Assembly (NCBI RefSeq): GCF_032854445.1 | Contig: NC_088295.1 | Span: forward strand, 93,861,805 to 93,925,804 | Reading direction: 5' to 3' | Length of the DNA stretch: 64,000 nt | From: Liolophura sinensis | Taxonomy: Eukaryota > Mollusca > Polyplacophora > Chitonida > Chitonidae | In this document: positions 20,196-32,084 of the stretch, one piece after another | How the letters are laid out: each line of letters opens with the position of its first letter | Numbering within the stretch: the first letter of the stretch is position 1 | Position numbers and translations under genes: made by a program | The notes under the pieces: generated by a model | The model's database searches: none | What the model was told of the DNA's origin: nothing | What the model saw: only the letters and a program-made list of their open reading frames with translations

Positions 20196-23100
20196 ATGGA
20201 CTTTCCACCTCAGTCCTGTCTCCAGCTCTTCCTCTGGACACTCATAGTCCGTAAGTAGTAAGGTTGTGTGCTGTGTGTGACATAGGTATTGGCAGTCAGA
20301 AACTATGTGTTTACATGGTACCGGTCCATATAGCACGTCCTGCCTACAAATGGTAGAAAGGAAAAGACAGCCTTAAAATATGAGAGATATTGTGATGTCA
20401 ACATAATGTAAAAAAGGCAGAATGTCCAGCAAAAAGGAGAGAGAAATATCAGATATCAGAACAGATAACGGTAGCCTGTCACACTATTTCGCTTTACTTG
20501 ATATTGTTTGTCACTGGCTTTGCTTTATGAATGACTTAGCATTCAATGGTTTTCTAACAAATTCAGCCGTAAACATCTTACGGTGCGCAAACCACACAAA
20601 GTAACGTCTTTGGATTGAATTATAGACTTCAGCTCGCGTGGGTACGCTGCTTAACCGTATTCATGGGTACATGTAGGTCAGCCCTCGTCGGGCTGGATGC
20701 GGGTACATCGGGCCCCTGCCCCGATCTGCCGTTGGGGTGAGAGGGAATAGCCTGTGTCTAGTGAATGCTCCTCTTGTTCCTACCTGCACCACCCAGAACC
20801 CAAACTTCTGAGGTTTTGTCTTGAGAACAAATCTATTCTTCAGCTAGTTATTTACTCAATAGGGAACTGGAAAATCGTTTGCGTTATTCACGGATGAAAA
20901 AGCCAACACAAGCTGATCATCTCTTAGTACAGGAAATAACTCAGACAAGCTGATCCTTTTGGATCTGACTTTTGATTTGATTTCTATTAATCCATACAGA
21001 CCCACAGGACCCGCCTACAGGATAGATACTAAGCAATAGAAGGGCAAAGTAGCTAATAATCAGTCATTAAATACATGATCCTCTGTTAACTGTAAGAATA
21101 GCCCAGGCACGGGGATCGTCTGTTAACTGTAAGAATAGCTCAGACAATGGGATCCTCTGTTAACTGTAAGAATAGCCCAGACAAGTGGATTCTCTGTTAA
21201 TTGTAAGAATAGCCCAGGCATGGGGATCGTCTGTTAACTGTAAGAATAGCTCAGACAAGGGAATTCCCTCTTAACTGTAGGAATAGCCCAGACAAAGTGA
21301 TCCCCTCTTAACTGTAGGAATAGCCCAGACAAGGGGATTCTCTGTTAACTGTAAGAATAGCCCATACAAGGGGATTCTCTGTTAACTGTAAGAATAGCTC
21401 AGACAAGGGGGTTCCCTGTTAACTGTAAGAATAACTTAGACAATGGGATCCTCTGTTAACTGTAAGAATAGCCCCGACAAGGGGATTCTCTGTTAACTGT
21501 AAGAATAGCTCAGACAAGGGGATTCCCTGTTAACTGTAGGAATAGCCCAGACAAGGGGATTCTTTGTTAACTGTAAGAATAGCTCAGACAAGGGGATTCC
21601 CTGTTAACTGTAGGAATAGCTCAGACAAGGGGGTTCCCTGTTAATTGTAAGAATAACTTAGACAACGGCATCCTCTGTTGACTGTAAGAATAGCTCAGAC
21701 AAGGGGGTTCCCTGTTAACTGTAAGAATAACTTAGACAAGGGGATTCTCTGTTAACTGTAAGAATAGCTCAGACAAGGGGATTCTCTCTTAACTGTAAGA
21801 ATAGCCCGGACAAGGGGATTCTCTGTTAACTGTAAGAATAGCTCAGACAAGGGGATTCCCTGTTAACTGTAGGAATAGCTCAGACAAGGGGATTCTCTGT
21901 TAACTGTAAGAATAACTTAGACAAGGGGATTGTCTGTTAACTGTAGCAATAGCCCAGGCACGGGTATCGTCTGTTAACTGTAAGAATAGCCCCGACAAGG
22001 GGATTCTCTGTTTACTGTAAGAATAACTTAGACAATGGGATCCTCTGTTAACTGTAAGAATAGCCCATACAAGGGGATTCTCTGTTAACTGTAAGAATAA
22101 CTTAGACAATGGGATCCTCTGTTAACTGTAAGAATAGCCCAAACAAGGGGATTGTCTGTTAACTGTAAGAATAACTTAGACAATGGGATCCTCTATTAAC
22201 TGTAAGAATAGCTCAGACAAGTGGATTCTCTGTTAACTGTAGGAATAGCCCAGACAAGCTGATTCACTTTTAAGTAACTCAGACAGGTTTACCTATGAAG
22301 CCTGGAAAAGCGTTGTAATGAAAACAGAATAGCGAGTGTTAAATTTCTAGTTGTTAATGAAAACAGAAAACCGAGTGTAACATTTCTAGTAATTAATCTT
22401 TATTTCAAACTGAGGACAATGAGCTGTGAGTTTTTTAACTGACAGATCTTTTGGCTTACATGGAAGTAGGGACTTCCTCTTGCTCTGACTTTGTGCACCT
22501 CACTGACTTAATGTGTATGGCAGTCTAATGCGGGAAGTGGAATTCTAGGGATGTACTGGTTATATACATACAGATCAACCACCGCATCCAGCCCTTTGCT
22601 AGAAATAAAATGAGCCTCATTTTGTCACTGTCACTAAATGGGCAAATTAAGATAAAAGTTCTGTACGCAAGGGCTGTTCCTCATAATCTGTCGTGCTCTC
22701 TCAATTGGTGCTGCCTAATGATCGCCATATCCGCTACACGTCAGCACTGGTGAAAATTTGTCCCTTGTAATCTATTAGTGATAAACGTTTTTGACAAATA
22801 GCTATTGGATTTTGGCAGGATAATACGACAAGTTTTTAATGTCTCAAACTGATAGCCGGAGAATGCGGATATACTAGTAGGAAGAGATATCCAGAACAGA
22901 TAAATCTGGGATTCGTGTTTGTCATCATAAAACAGGCATTATGTCAAGTCAACAAGTTTCTGTTCTCATAGCTTTATTGCTTGTGGTTCGTAATCTCGCC
23001 GCTGGTGGTTCGTATTCTGGCCGTTTGTGGCTCCTATTCTGGCCGCTTGTGGTTCGTATTCTGGCCGCTTGTGGTTCGTATTCTGGTCATTGATCTGTCT

Positions 23101-26100
23101 GTAGTGTAACATTCTGGTCTCCACCCAAAATTTTAGTTCTTTATAAAGAAGTATAATTTCAGAAAGGTGGTTCCTCATTACGGCGGTTATCTTCATTGCG
23201 GCGGTTATCTTCATTACGGCGGTTATCTAATTTTAAATACTCGACAAACTGTTAGGTCAATTGTTGTGCGACTCCAGAAATCTTGTCATGGGCACAAACA
23301 CATGACTGTCTGTTGTATCGCGTCTGGTATTGGTGTTTGGGCACATGTATATAAGCTTATGTTTCATATTAAAAATCATTTCAAGAGGGAATAATTTGTG
23401 TCTAAGGCTTATTAATATTACACATTGTAATGTGTTCACATCTCAACAATTCCACATTGGATTTCCTTTTCCTCACTGCGTTTGGTATTATTATTATTAA
23501 AAATCTTGTGCATTATTATATCCTTGTTGTGTGGCGTGGTATTAAGGAAAGCTCCACACATATGACGGTCTGCAGGGAATTGTTATAAAATGTAATAGAT
23601 TTGGGTCAGATTTTAGTCCATTAACCAGGCGTCCTTGTTGTCCTAACTGTGACATCTCTCCTTCCATATCCACCTATTCAGATGAGATTTTAGTCCTGTA
23701 ACCAGGCGCCCTTGTTGTCCTAACTGTAACGTCTCCTCTCTCCTATCCTCCTGTCCAGACGGGATTTTAGTCCGGTAACCAGGCGCCCTTGTTGTCCTAA
23801 CTCTGACATCTCTCCTTCCATATCCTCCTGTCCAGACGGGATTTTAGTCCTGTAACCAGGCGCCCTTGTTGTCCTAACTCTGATGTCTCCCTTCTCATAT
23901 CCTCCTGTCCAGATGGGATTTTAGTCCGGTAACCAGAAGTCCTTGTTACCCTAACTCTGACGTCTCCCTTCTCTTATCCTCCTGTCCAGACGGGATTTTA
24001 GTCCGGTAACCAGAAGTCCTTGTTACCCTAACTCTCATGTCTCCCTTCTCTTATCCTCCTGTCCAGATGGGATTTTAGTTCGGTAACCAGAAGTCCTTGT
24101 TACCCTAACTCTGACGTATCCCTTCTCTTATCCTCCTGTCCAGATGGGATTTTAGTCCGGTAACCAGAAGTCCTTGTTGTCCTAACTCTGACGTATCCCT
24201 TCTCTTATCCTCCTGTCCAGATGGGATTTTAGTCCGGTAACCAGAAGTCCTTGTTGTCCTAACTCTGACGTATCCCTTCTCTTATCCTCCTGTCCAGATG
24301 GGATTTTAGTCCGGTAACCAGAAGTCCTTGTTGCCCTAACTCTGACGTCTCCCTTCTCTTATCCTCCTGTCCAGATGGGATTTTAGTCCTGTAACCAGAA
24401 GTCCTTGTTGTCCCAACTCTGACGTATCCCTTCTCTTATCCTCCCGTCCAGATGTGATTTTAGTCCGGTAACCAGAAGTCCTTGTTGTCCTAACTCTGAC
24501 GTATCCCTTCTCTTATCCTCCTGTCCAGATGGGATTTTAGTCCGGTAACCAGAAGTCCTTGTTGTCCTAACTCTGACGTATCCCTTCTCTTATCCTCCTG
24601 TCCAGATGGGATTTTAGTCCGGTAACCAGAAGTCCTTGTTACCCTAACTCTCATGTCTCCCTTCTCTTATCCTCCTGTCCAGATGGGATTTTAGTCCTGT
24701 AACCAGGCGCCCTTGTTGTCCCAACTCTGACGTATCCCTTCTCTTATCCTCCCGTCCAGATGTGATTTTAGTCCGGTAACCAGAAGTCCTTGTTGTCCTA
24801 ACTCTGACGTCTCCCTTCTCATATCCTCCTGTCCAGATGGGATTTTAGTCCGGTAACCAGAAGTCCTTGTTTTCCCAACTCTGACGTATCCCTTCTCTTA
24901 TCCTCCTGTCCAGATGGGATTTTAGTCCGGTAACCAGAAGTCCTTGTTACCCTAACTCTGACGTATCCCTTCTCTTATCCTCCTGTCCAGATGGGATTTT
25001 AGTCCTGTAACCAGAAGTCCTTGTTGTCCTAACTCTGACGTATCCCTTCTCTTATCCTCCTGTCCAGATGGGATTTTAGTCCTGTAACCAGCCGTCCCCG
25101 TTGTCCTAACTGCTATCTCTCCTCCCATATCTTCCTCTTCAGATGGGTCAGATAGTCTACAGTACCTGCCGTGTAACCCTGTTGGCCCCCTCCAGTGTGG
25201 CAATAACGGGCTGCTGTACTTCAAGTCCGTCTACTGCCCAGGCTATGGCTATGCCATGCAGCTACTTCAGGAGAACTGCTCTGGCCGCACTTCCTGTGAT
25301 ATTGACACTATTGACATACCCAAACGACTGAAATACAAGTGTTGTGGGCACTACCCGGGGACGCCTAGAGTCATCTACGCCTGCTCTGGTTCAGGTACAC
25401 CTACATTTTACACGATAAACTAGTATTTCTTGCTCTGTCACAGTCCAAAGCCTCTTGGTAGATTTCGATCTGACGTCAACCCGGCACAGGCGGTTCTCCT
25501 TCCGCCCAGTTAAATTAACCAGCCAGTGGCACTGATTGTTGGGAAATGGGTCAATCCAGCGAAATTGCTTCTTGGAAATTAGTTAGCCAGTGAGATTGCT
25601 TCTGGGAATCGGTTAGCAAATGGGATTGTTAGCTTTAAATTGGTCAGTTGGGAATGGTAGTCAAACTGCTTTTCATAAAAGTTAAAATAATCAAAGTTAA
25701 GAATAGCGAATGAGGATATATATATCCATTCACCTGTGGTAAGGTGTGCCCTTCTGTTTATGGAAAACATTTCCAGACGAGGTTTGACGAGATTGTAATT
25801 GGCTTAGCCACAACTGCTTTATGTCTATACTGATGATTTGTTGTCGTTATGTCTATACTGATGATTTGTTGTCGTTATGTCTATACTGATGATTTGTTGT
25901 CGTTATGTCTATACTGAGGATTTATGTATTTCAGGTTCGGATGTTCAACCTGGAGGGGGGTCCATGTCTGTTCAACCAGGTATCTCATGTCACCCTTGTT
26001 CCACATAACAGTTCATAGGTGGAAAACTCCACGTAGGATAAGGTAGAAGAAATAATGTATTAATAAATACAACTGATTTGTAAATATCAAATGGGGCCTC

Positions 26101-29100
26101 CGTGACCTAGTAGTTAGCGTGCTAGTGCAGTGCAATGTCACAAGAGCCTCTCACCAATACGACAGCTGTGTGTTTAGCTCGAAACTAGCCTATGTGGGCT
26201 TCCTCTTCGGCCGAACGTGGGAAGGTCTGCGGCAGCTTGCGGATGGTTGAAGTTTCCCCTGATTTCCCCTGATTTTCCGGGGATATATTGTATTTGTGTT
26301 GTTTTCTGTTCGCAGGATTTAGGAGTACCACCCAGATAGGATCCAGTGGGCATTCCCTTGAAGGTATCTACATGGGGTATAAATACATACATATAGTCAA
26401 CCATAAATATTATTATTCCTTCTACCAATAAGGCAACGAGAGCAGTCTTATGTTCACCCTTTGATCGTACCATTAAGGTACATTTTCTGCGTGCTGTTAT
26501 ATCCTATGTGTACGTCTTGAGAAAATGTGCCTATCTGTATTTGACTGTATCTTTACCTCTATTTTACACTGTACAACAACCAACCCATCCAAATAATCCC
26601 CTGAACACATATAGTATAATGATCATATTAAGCCTGTAACCTAATTAAATCCTTCTAATTATATGGCATTATCTGGTAAGAACTTTCTAAATTTTAAACT
26701 TAATGGCGCAGACTATGACACAAAACAAGCCTTGTGCATCCCTCTAGGGCGCCCTCCCCACATTTTTGGAAATGTCTCACAATAACAGGGTCAAATTCAT
26801 AATCCAAAGCTTACGGTTTATGTTCATTTGTGGAAATTTCTAACAATAACAGGGTCAAATTCAAAATGCAAACTTTACGGTTTATGCCCATTACATTGTT
26901 TTAGCTGTTTTAGATAATAATGTAAAATATAATATTTTCAAAAAACACGTGGGATGCCCTATATTATCACACGAGGGCTGTTTTACGTGATAGTTTGTAC
27001 AGGTATGTGAGAAACACAAAGAGGTCTGCATGTTTTATGTCATTGTGTCATTGTCTTTGATCATAAGTAGATTAATCTTAATTACTGGTGATTTTACATA
27101 TGTTGTATCTGTTCAGTGCTTGATATAGCGATTATTTTGAGCCTTTTATTGTTGGTCTATACTCAGTATGAACCGAGGTATGGCGGAAAACAAGTTTACA
27201 TATATCTGACATCAGGAAACCCTTAATTGCCACTTCCTTTCGTTTATACTTTATGTACAATATTTGTGAAGGCCTAACAAGCCTCTCTCAAATATATCCT
27301 AGTCTCATTTGTGTTTCTTTAATTTCTTTTGTCTTTCTGTTAATTAACAGATTAAAGATTTAATCACAAATTAAAAACTCACAAATCAAAGCGGTTTGTC
27401 TTGAGTAGACAGGTACCATCTATACCGACCTTATTTCAGAATATGGAATACGCGTTGGCGGATTGTTGTCAAGACCCGTGGTCATTTAGAGGAAAATGGT
27501 TTCCTTACAGCAGGCCTATGCTTGTAGCCTACATTTTCCAAATTTTCTGTTTGCCTGCCACAAAGGTACATGCACATCTGACCCAAATACCAGAATACGG
27601 TGTAAAGGCCAGATCATCTCAGTGACGATATGGCAGAAAAGTCCTCACTAAAATGGGTAAGTTGAAATGTTTGACTTTGCTACCTTCAGATCAGATTGTG
27701 ATAGTTGCCGTGGCTGCGCTCATCGTCTTCCTCTGGGGGTGTGGGCTCGTGTTCCTTTACTTCAGGTAAGATCTGCTCTCAGAATTTCCCCATCAGTCAA
27801 CAGTGTTCTACGATGTTCTACATCTTCCCAAGGTCACTTGCATGTTAGCATGGACTGTGTTCTCTTTCCGCTGCATTCTCCATATGTTTATCCAGATGAA
27901 ACCAGTGGAATTTTGCCTGTTCGGCTGTTAGGCCCTCGTTAGGCGCTTTGTGCAATGACATTCCTTTACAGGCCGTTATTTTTTCTGAGGACAGTCTCAA
28001 TGAATTCAGTGTATTCTGTTTTGTTTGTGCTGTAGTTGGATATAAGTCAAGGTATAACGCACTACAAGTTTTAGTGTGAACATAAAAGTGCGCAGTGTGA
28101 AGTTTTGCTTATGTATAAACTCCGATGTTTTTTGTCCAAGACTACAACAAATTCTGAAATGCCACCTAATTAGTCCAAAATCAGGCTCTGTTACAGAAGC
28201 GAGAACAAAACTTACCATCAAGTATAAACAAGGGGAATAACTCTCTGTACCAGAAACGTTAGTTCTCTTTCCCTCACTGCCAGTTAACAACAGATGGGAT
28301 GTTTTTTTTCTATCTCCATTGCCAGTTCTGAGCCCTGCTCTCATATTTATAGTTTGGTCTTCGAGGGTGTCCCTTTCTATAATTGTTACAATGATATGTG
28401 GTCATCCTGGGCTATATTAATTCTTTCGTACATTCTAGCTCACAGAGGTAGGATAAAGTTCGACATGTTACCCTCAGACACTATCAAATGTAAAAAGCAC
28501 ACTCTGAATAAGTGTTAACGAGATAAAAACCTAATCTGTGTGTTTCCGCGATTCGTTCTCTTATTTTGGATGACAGATTTTGTGGTGGTTACAGACTACT
28601 TTTGTCTTTCACAAATCTAACATCTTTAATGAAATATAACACAGTATTTGACGCGCTGACTGTTTATAGTCTGTAAATTCTAACAATGCTGCAGGACCAC
28701 GGGAAAATCCTGAGGAAGTAATAATTTAAATGTAACTTTTCTCGTTGTTAATGCAATAATGGCATATATTCCATGTGATTGTTCTGCTCTGTGTAATGGA
28801 AGTATTTCTGCTAAACAAATGTTGATATTGTGGTGTTGTGCTAGGTTACAAATCTTTATCTCGCCTTTTTACAGATATAATTACACTTCACGCTGTCAAT
28901 GGTTATACCGGAAGCGACGCACCAAAACGCCCTCTAGTGTCGAGCCTGTGTACTCTACTCCTGGAGCCGTGAGCTCTGAGCGCTATGTGGAGATTCACAG
29001 TTTTCCTTCTCCTCCGGCCCTCCCCCCTAGCCCCCCGCCCTCGGCACCCTACTTACAATCCGCGGAGTACGGCAATCTCCACCCGCTAGAACCCACAGTC

Positions 29101-29118
29101 CCGCCAATTGTTCCCTAA
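20196..29118 (+). CDS. Single-pass membrane protein with galactose-lectin-like ectodomain
   Basis: Six exons with GT-AG introns and phases 1-1-1-1-2: 20196-20250, 25143-25394, 25935-25979, 26316-26363, 27690-27765 and 28875-29118. The product is 239 residues. Residues 1-19 are a signal peptide (MDFPPQSCLQLFLWTLIV plus H). Residues 20-102 resemble a short SUEL/rhamnose-binding lectin domain: C-N-P-V, an S-V-Y-C-P-G-Y-G strand, the hallmark N-C-S-G-R-T-S-C-D-I, and a closing G-T-P-R-V-I-Y-A-C. Two short Gly/Ser-rich linker exons follow. The membrane helix is about 135-158. The 80-residue tail has a Y-R-K-R-R stop-transfer, a Pro-rich run and several Tyr, including Y-G-N-L (a YxN, Grb2-type SH2 site by consensus). 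An in-frame ATG at 20094 would add 34 residues; 20196 is chosen because it starts a signal peptide. Probably a surface carbohydrate-binding or adhesion receptor. Modelled from splice and phase agreement only. Confidence 0.8.
21070..22262. repeat. 37-bp minisatellite in intron 1 of the lectin-like gene
   Basis: About 32 copies of a 37-bp unit (TGTTAACTGTAAGAATAGC then CCAGACAAGGGGATTCTC) with alternating GCCCAGAC, GCTCAGAC and ACTTAGAC variants. Each unit contains CTGTAAGAAT, which weakly resembles a splice donor. The period is not a multiple of three, so few long frames appear. Confidence 0.95.
22263..22974. other. Intron sequence, nothing recognised
   Basis: Unique sequence apart from a short near-duplicate (GAAAACAGAATAGCGAGTGT / GAAAACAGAAAACCGAGTGT) at 22319-22390. 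No exon candidate fits phase 1. Confidence 0.45.
22975..23230. repeat. Two short minisatellites
   Basis: 22975-23090 holds about five copies of a 22-27 bp unit with CTTGTGGTTCGTATTCTGGC. 23172-23228 holds three copies of an 18-bp unit CGGCGGTTATCTTCATTA. Confidence 0.85.
23606..25142 (+). repeat. 77-bp minisatellite built on the exon 2 splice acceptor
   Basis: About 19 copies of a 77-bp unit. Each contains a pyrimidine tract, CAG and ATGGG, in the form TTATCCTCCTGTCCAGATGG. The genuine acceptor of exon 2 (ATCTTCCTCTTCAG then ATGGGTCAGATAG) aligns with the same part of the unit and is the last copy of the array. Reading from a decoy site in the host phase meets a stop within a few codons (H-G-I-L-V-R then TAA), so use of one would truncate the protein. 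Confidence 0.93.
25818..25928 (+). repeat. 28-bp minisatellite before exon 3, branch-point-like
   Basis: Four copies of a 28-bp unit TATGTCTATACTGATGATTT plus GTTGTCGT. The last, altered copy runs into the exon 3 acceptor at 25934. Each copy contains TACTGAT, which fits the loose animal branch-point consensus. Confidence 0.85.
26094..26283 (+). mobile_element. SINE family 1, tail-less copy
   Basis: The tRNA-like head is present (GGCCTCCGTGACCTAGTAGT, TAGCGTGCTAGTGCAGTGCA), as is the body up to CGGATGGTTGAAGTTTCCCC. The usual 3' half is missing. It lies about 30 bp upstream of exon 4 of the lectin-like gene. Confidence 0.75.
26763..26895. repeat. Two-copy 68-bp tandem duplication
   Basis: Shared landmarks are AACAATAACAGGGTCAAATTC with a preceding TGGAAAT, and TTTACGGTTTATG. 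It lies in intron 4 of the lectin-like gene. Confidence 0.7.
26896..27689. other. Intron 4 remainder, nothing recognised
   Basis: A/T-rich unique sequence. A 74-codon open frame at 27401 has no splice context or domain and is not called. Confidence 0.45.
27766..28874. other. Intron 5 of the lectin-like gene
   Basis: Unique sequence between the membrane exon and the tail exon. Open frames on both strands lack domain features. I see no repeat here. Confidence 0.45.
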
Positions 29119-29222
29119 CCAATGCTGCACAGGAGAACAGTCATGAATACACGTATATAGATCTGCAAAGCATTATTTGTATATACAGGTATCAACAAAT
29201 TAGATTCGATACTTTAAAATGA

Positions 29223-29228
29223 AATAAA
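29223..29228 (+). promoter_or_regulatory. Polyadenylation signal of the lectin-like gene
   Basis: A canonical AATAAA 105 nt after the stop codon, followed by T-rich sequence. This implies a short 3' UTR. Confidence 0.55.
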
Positions 29229-29397
29229 CTGATAAGAAATTTTGTTTTATTTTTAATGTTTTTTGTGTCTTTAATGTCTTTTGGATTTTAGGATAGTCCT
29301 TGAAATGGGCCGCACAAATGTGTCCGACGTCACCAATTACAAAAACACAAGTAGCCTACAAGTTTTTGACGATTAGGTTAGATGTCACCAATACAGG

Positions 29398-29466
29398 TTT
29401 CCTCTCACCATAATTCTGGCAGCCGTCGTATATTCTTGAGTGATATCAATCAAATAAATAAATTAG
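29398..29466 (+). mobile_element. SINE family 1, 3' fragment
   Basis: About 70 bp covering TTTCCTCTCACCATAATTCT through CAATCAAATAAATAAAT. Confidence 0.75.
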
Positions 29467-29734
29467 ATTAGATGTGTAAAAGTTAGAGATTTTGTGTATT
29501 AAAGTAGGGCCTTTTCAAAGGTTGTCGTAATTGCACATTTCCGAGGTAACTGTTCAAGAGATCTTAGACAGGTATTGGCAAGATAATGTCAAATGGGCAC
29601 ACGGCTACACTCGAAATCAAACAGAATAAAATAACAGAATGTGGGTTTGGAGTACGATGCTGTATAACCATATAAACCGCCAGCTGTTTTTGTCAGATTA
29701 TCGTGTTCAAATTATCAGATGATCTTGTGATTTT

Positions 29735-31345
29735 ACTTCGTCATTTTGAATCAGCTTGGCATCTAACAAGGACAATCACAGTAATTTTACTTCGGCATTT
29801 GAAATCAGCTGAGTAATCTAACAGGGGGAATCACAGTCATTTTACTTCGGCATTTGAAATCAGCTGAGTAATCTAACAAGGACAATCACACAGTAATTTT
29901 ACTTCGTCATTTGAAATCAGCTGAGTAATCTAACAGGGGGAATCACAGTCATTTTACTTCGGCATTTGAAATCAGCTGAGTAATCTAACAGGGGGAATCA
30001 CAGTCATTTTACTTCGGTATTTGAAATCAGCTGAGTAATCTAACAGGGGGAATCACAGTCATTTTACTTCGGCATTTGAAATCAGCTGAGTAATCTAACA
30101 AGGACAATCACACAGTAATTTTACTTCGACATTTGAAATCAGCTGAGTAATCTAACAGGGGGAATCACAGTCATTTTACTTCGGCATTTGAAATCAGCTG
30201 AGTAATCTAACAGGGGGAATCACAGTCATTTTACTTCGGCATTTGAAATCAGCTGAGTAATCTAACAGGGGGAATCACAGTCATTTTACTTCGGCATTTG
30301 AAATCAGCTGAGTAATCTAACAGGGGGAATCACAGTCATTTTACTTCGGCATTTGAAATCAGCTGAGTAATCTAACAAGGACAATCACACAGTAATTTTA
30401 CTTCGACATTTGAAATCAGCTGAGTAATCTAACAGGGGGAATCACAGTCATTTTACTTCGGCATTTGAAATCAGCTGAGTAATCTAACAGGGGGAATCAC
30501 AGTCATTTTACTTCGGCATTTGAAATCAGCTGAGTAATCTAACAGGGGGAATCACAGTCATTTTACTTCGGCATTTGAAATCAGCTGAGTAATCTAACAG
30601 GAGGAATCACAGTCATTTTACTTCGGCATTTAAAATCAGCTGAGTAATCTAACAGGGGGAATCACAGTCATTTTACCTACGTCATTTGAAATCATCTGAG
30701 TAATCTAACAGGGGGAATCACAGTCATTTTACTTCGGCATTTGAAATCAGCTGAGTAATCTAACAGGAGGAATCACAGTCATTTTACTTCGGCATTTGAA
30801 ATCAGCTGAGTAATCTAACAGGGGGAATCACAGTCATTTTACTTCGGCATTTGAAATCAGCTGAGTAATCTAACAGGGGGAATCACAGTCATTTTACTTC
30901 GGCATTTGAAATCAGCTGAGTAATCTAACAGGGGGAATCACAGTCATTTTACCTACGTCATTTGAAATCAGCTGAGTAATCTAACAGGGGGAATCACAGT
31001 CATTTTACTTCGGCATTTGAAATCAGCTGAGTAATCTAACAGGAGGAATCACAGTCATTTTACTTCGGCATTTGAAATCAGCTGAGTAATCTAACGGGGA
31101 ATCACAGTCATTTTACTTCGGCATTTGAAATCAGCTGAGTAATCTAACAGGGGGAATCACAGTCATTTTACTTCGGCATTTGAAATCAGCTGAGTAATCT
31201 AACAGGGGGAATCACAGTCATTTTACCTACGTCATTTGAAATCATCTGAGTAATCTAACAGGGGGAATCACAGTCATTTTACTTCGGCATTTGAAATCAT
31301 CTGAGTAATCTAATATGGAGAATCAAAGAATAATTTGACTTAGGT
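29735..31345. repeat. 55-bp minisatellite
   Basis: About 29 copies of a 55-bp unit (ATTTTACTTCGGCATTTGAA, ATCAGCTGAGTAATCTAACA, then GGGGGAATCACAGTC). A 57-bp variant with AAGGACAATCACACAG recurs every five or six units on the left side. Variants with CCTACGTCATTTG recur on the right. Both patterns point to block duplication. It begins about 600 bp after the lectin-like gene. Confidence 0.95.
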
Positions 31346-31694
31346 TTTTTGATATCAGCTGAGTAAACTAACACGGAGAAGTTTCTGTGAAGTTTCTCAG
31401 TGTACATCCGGGCAATGGGCCAGATAGCTTTTTAAAAGTACAAATTTCTTTTGCAAAGCTAAAAGGGTTACAGTTTCACAAGGAAGAGGGTATTTCTGTT
31501 TAATGGAATAAGTTTGATCAATTTGTGATATTTCAGTACATTTCAGCGAATGTCAGCTACACAGTTTGATAGTCCAATTTTATACCTGAACTTTGCACAC
31601 ACAGCGTTCACTGGAAGACACAAGAACTTGATAGCACGATGTAAGTATACTATCGCTGGGCAAGTTAGTGTCATAGTTCTTAGTTCATAGAAGA
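31346..31694. other. Non-coding, nothing recognised
   Basis: Unique sequence between two arrays. No coding or repeat signal is visible. Confidence 0.45.
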
Positions 31695-32025
31695 GGTGTC
31701 TTGCTAGGTGTGTGAAATGTCTTGTCAGGTGATAGGTCACTGTCTGAAATGCCTTGTCAGGTGATTGGTCATTGTCTGAAATCTCTTGTCAAGTGATTAG
31801 TCACTGTCTGAAATGTCTTGTCAGGTGACTGGTCACTGTCTGAAATGTCTTGTCATGTGATTAGTCACTGTCTGAAATGTCTTGTCAGGTGATTGGTCAC
31901 TGGATAAAATGTTTCGTCAGGTGTTCAGCCAGTTGATGGAATGTCTTGTCAAGTGTTCAGTCAGTGGGTGTTAGGCGTCATTGAGTAAAATGTCTCGTCA
32001 TGTGTTGAGTCAATGGCTGAAATAA
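31695..32025. repeat. 32-33 bp minisatellite
   Basis: About nine increasingly diverged copies of a unit with GTCTGAAATGTCTTGTCAGG and TGATTGGTCACT. Confidence 0.85.
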
Positions 32026-32084
32026 TTTGTCATGATAACATTGGCTGGATCCAGCCTGTAACCATTAAACTTTGCCGTGATATG

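Noticed and set aside
28006-28344. 112-codon minus-strand frame
   Set aside because: Lies in intron 5 of the lectin-like gene with no recognisable features.
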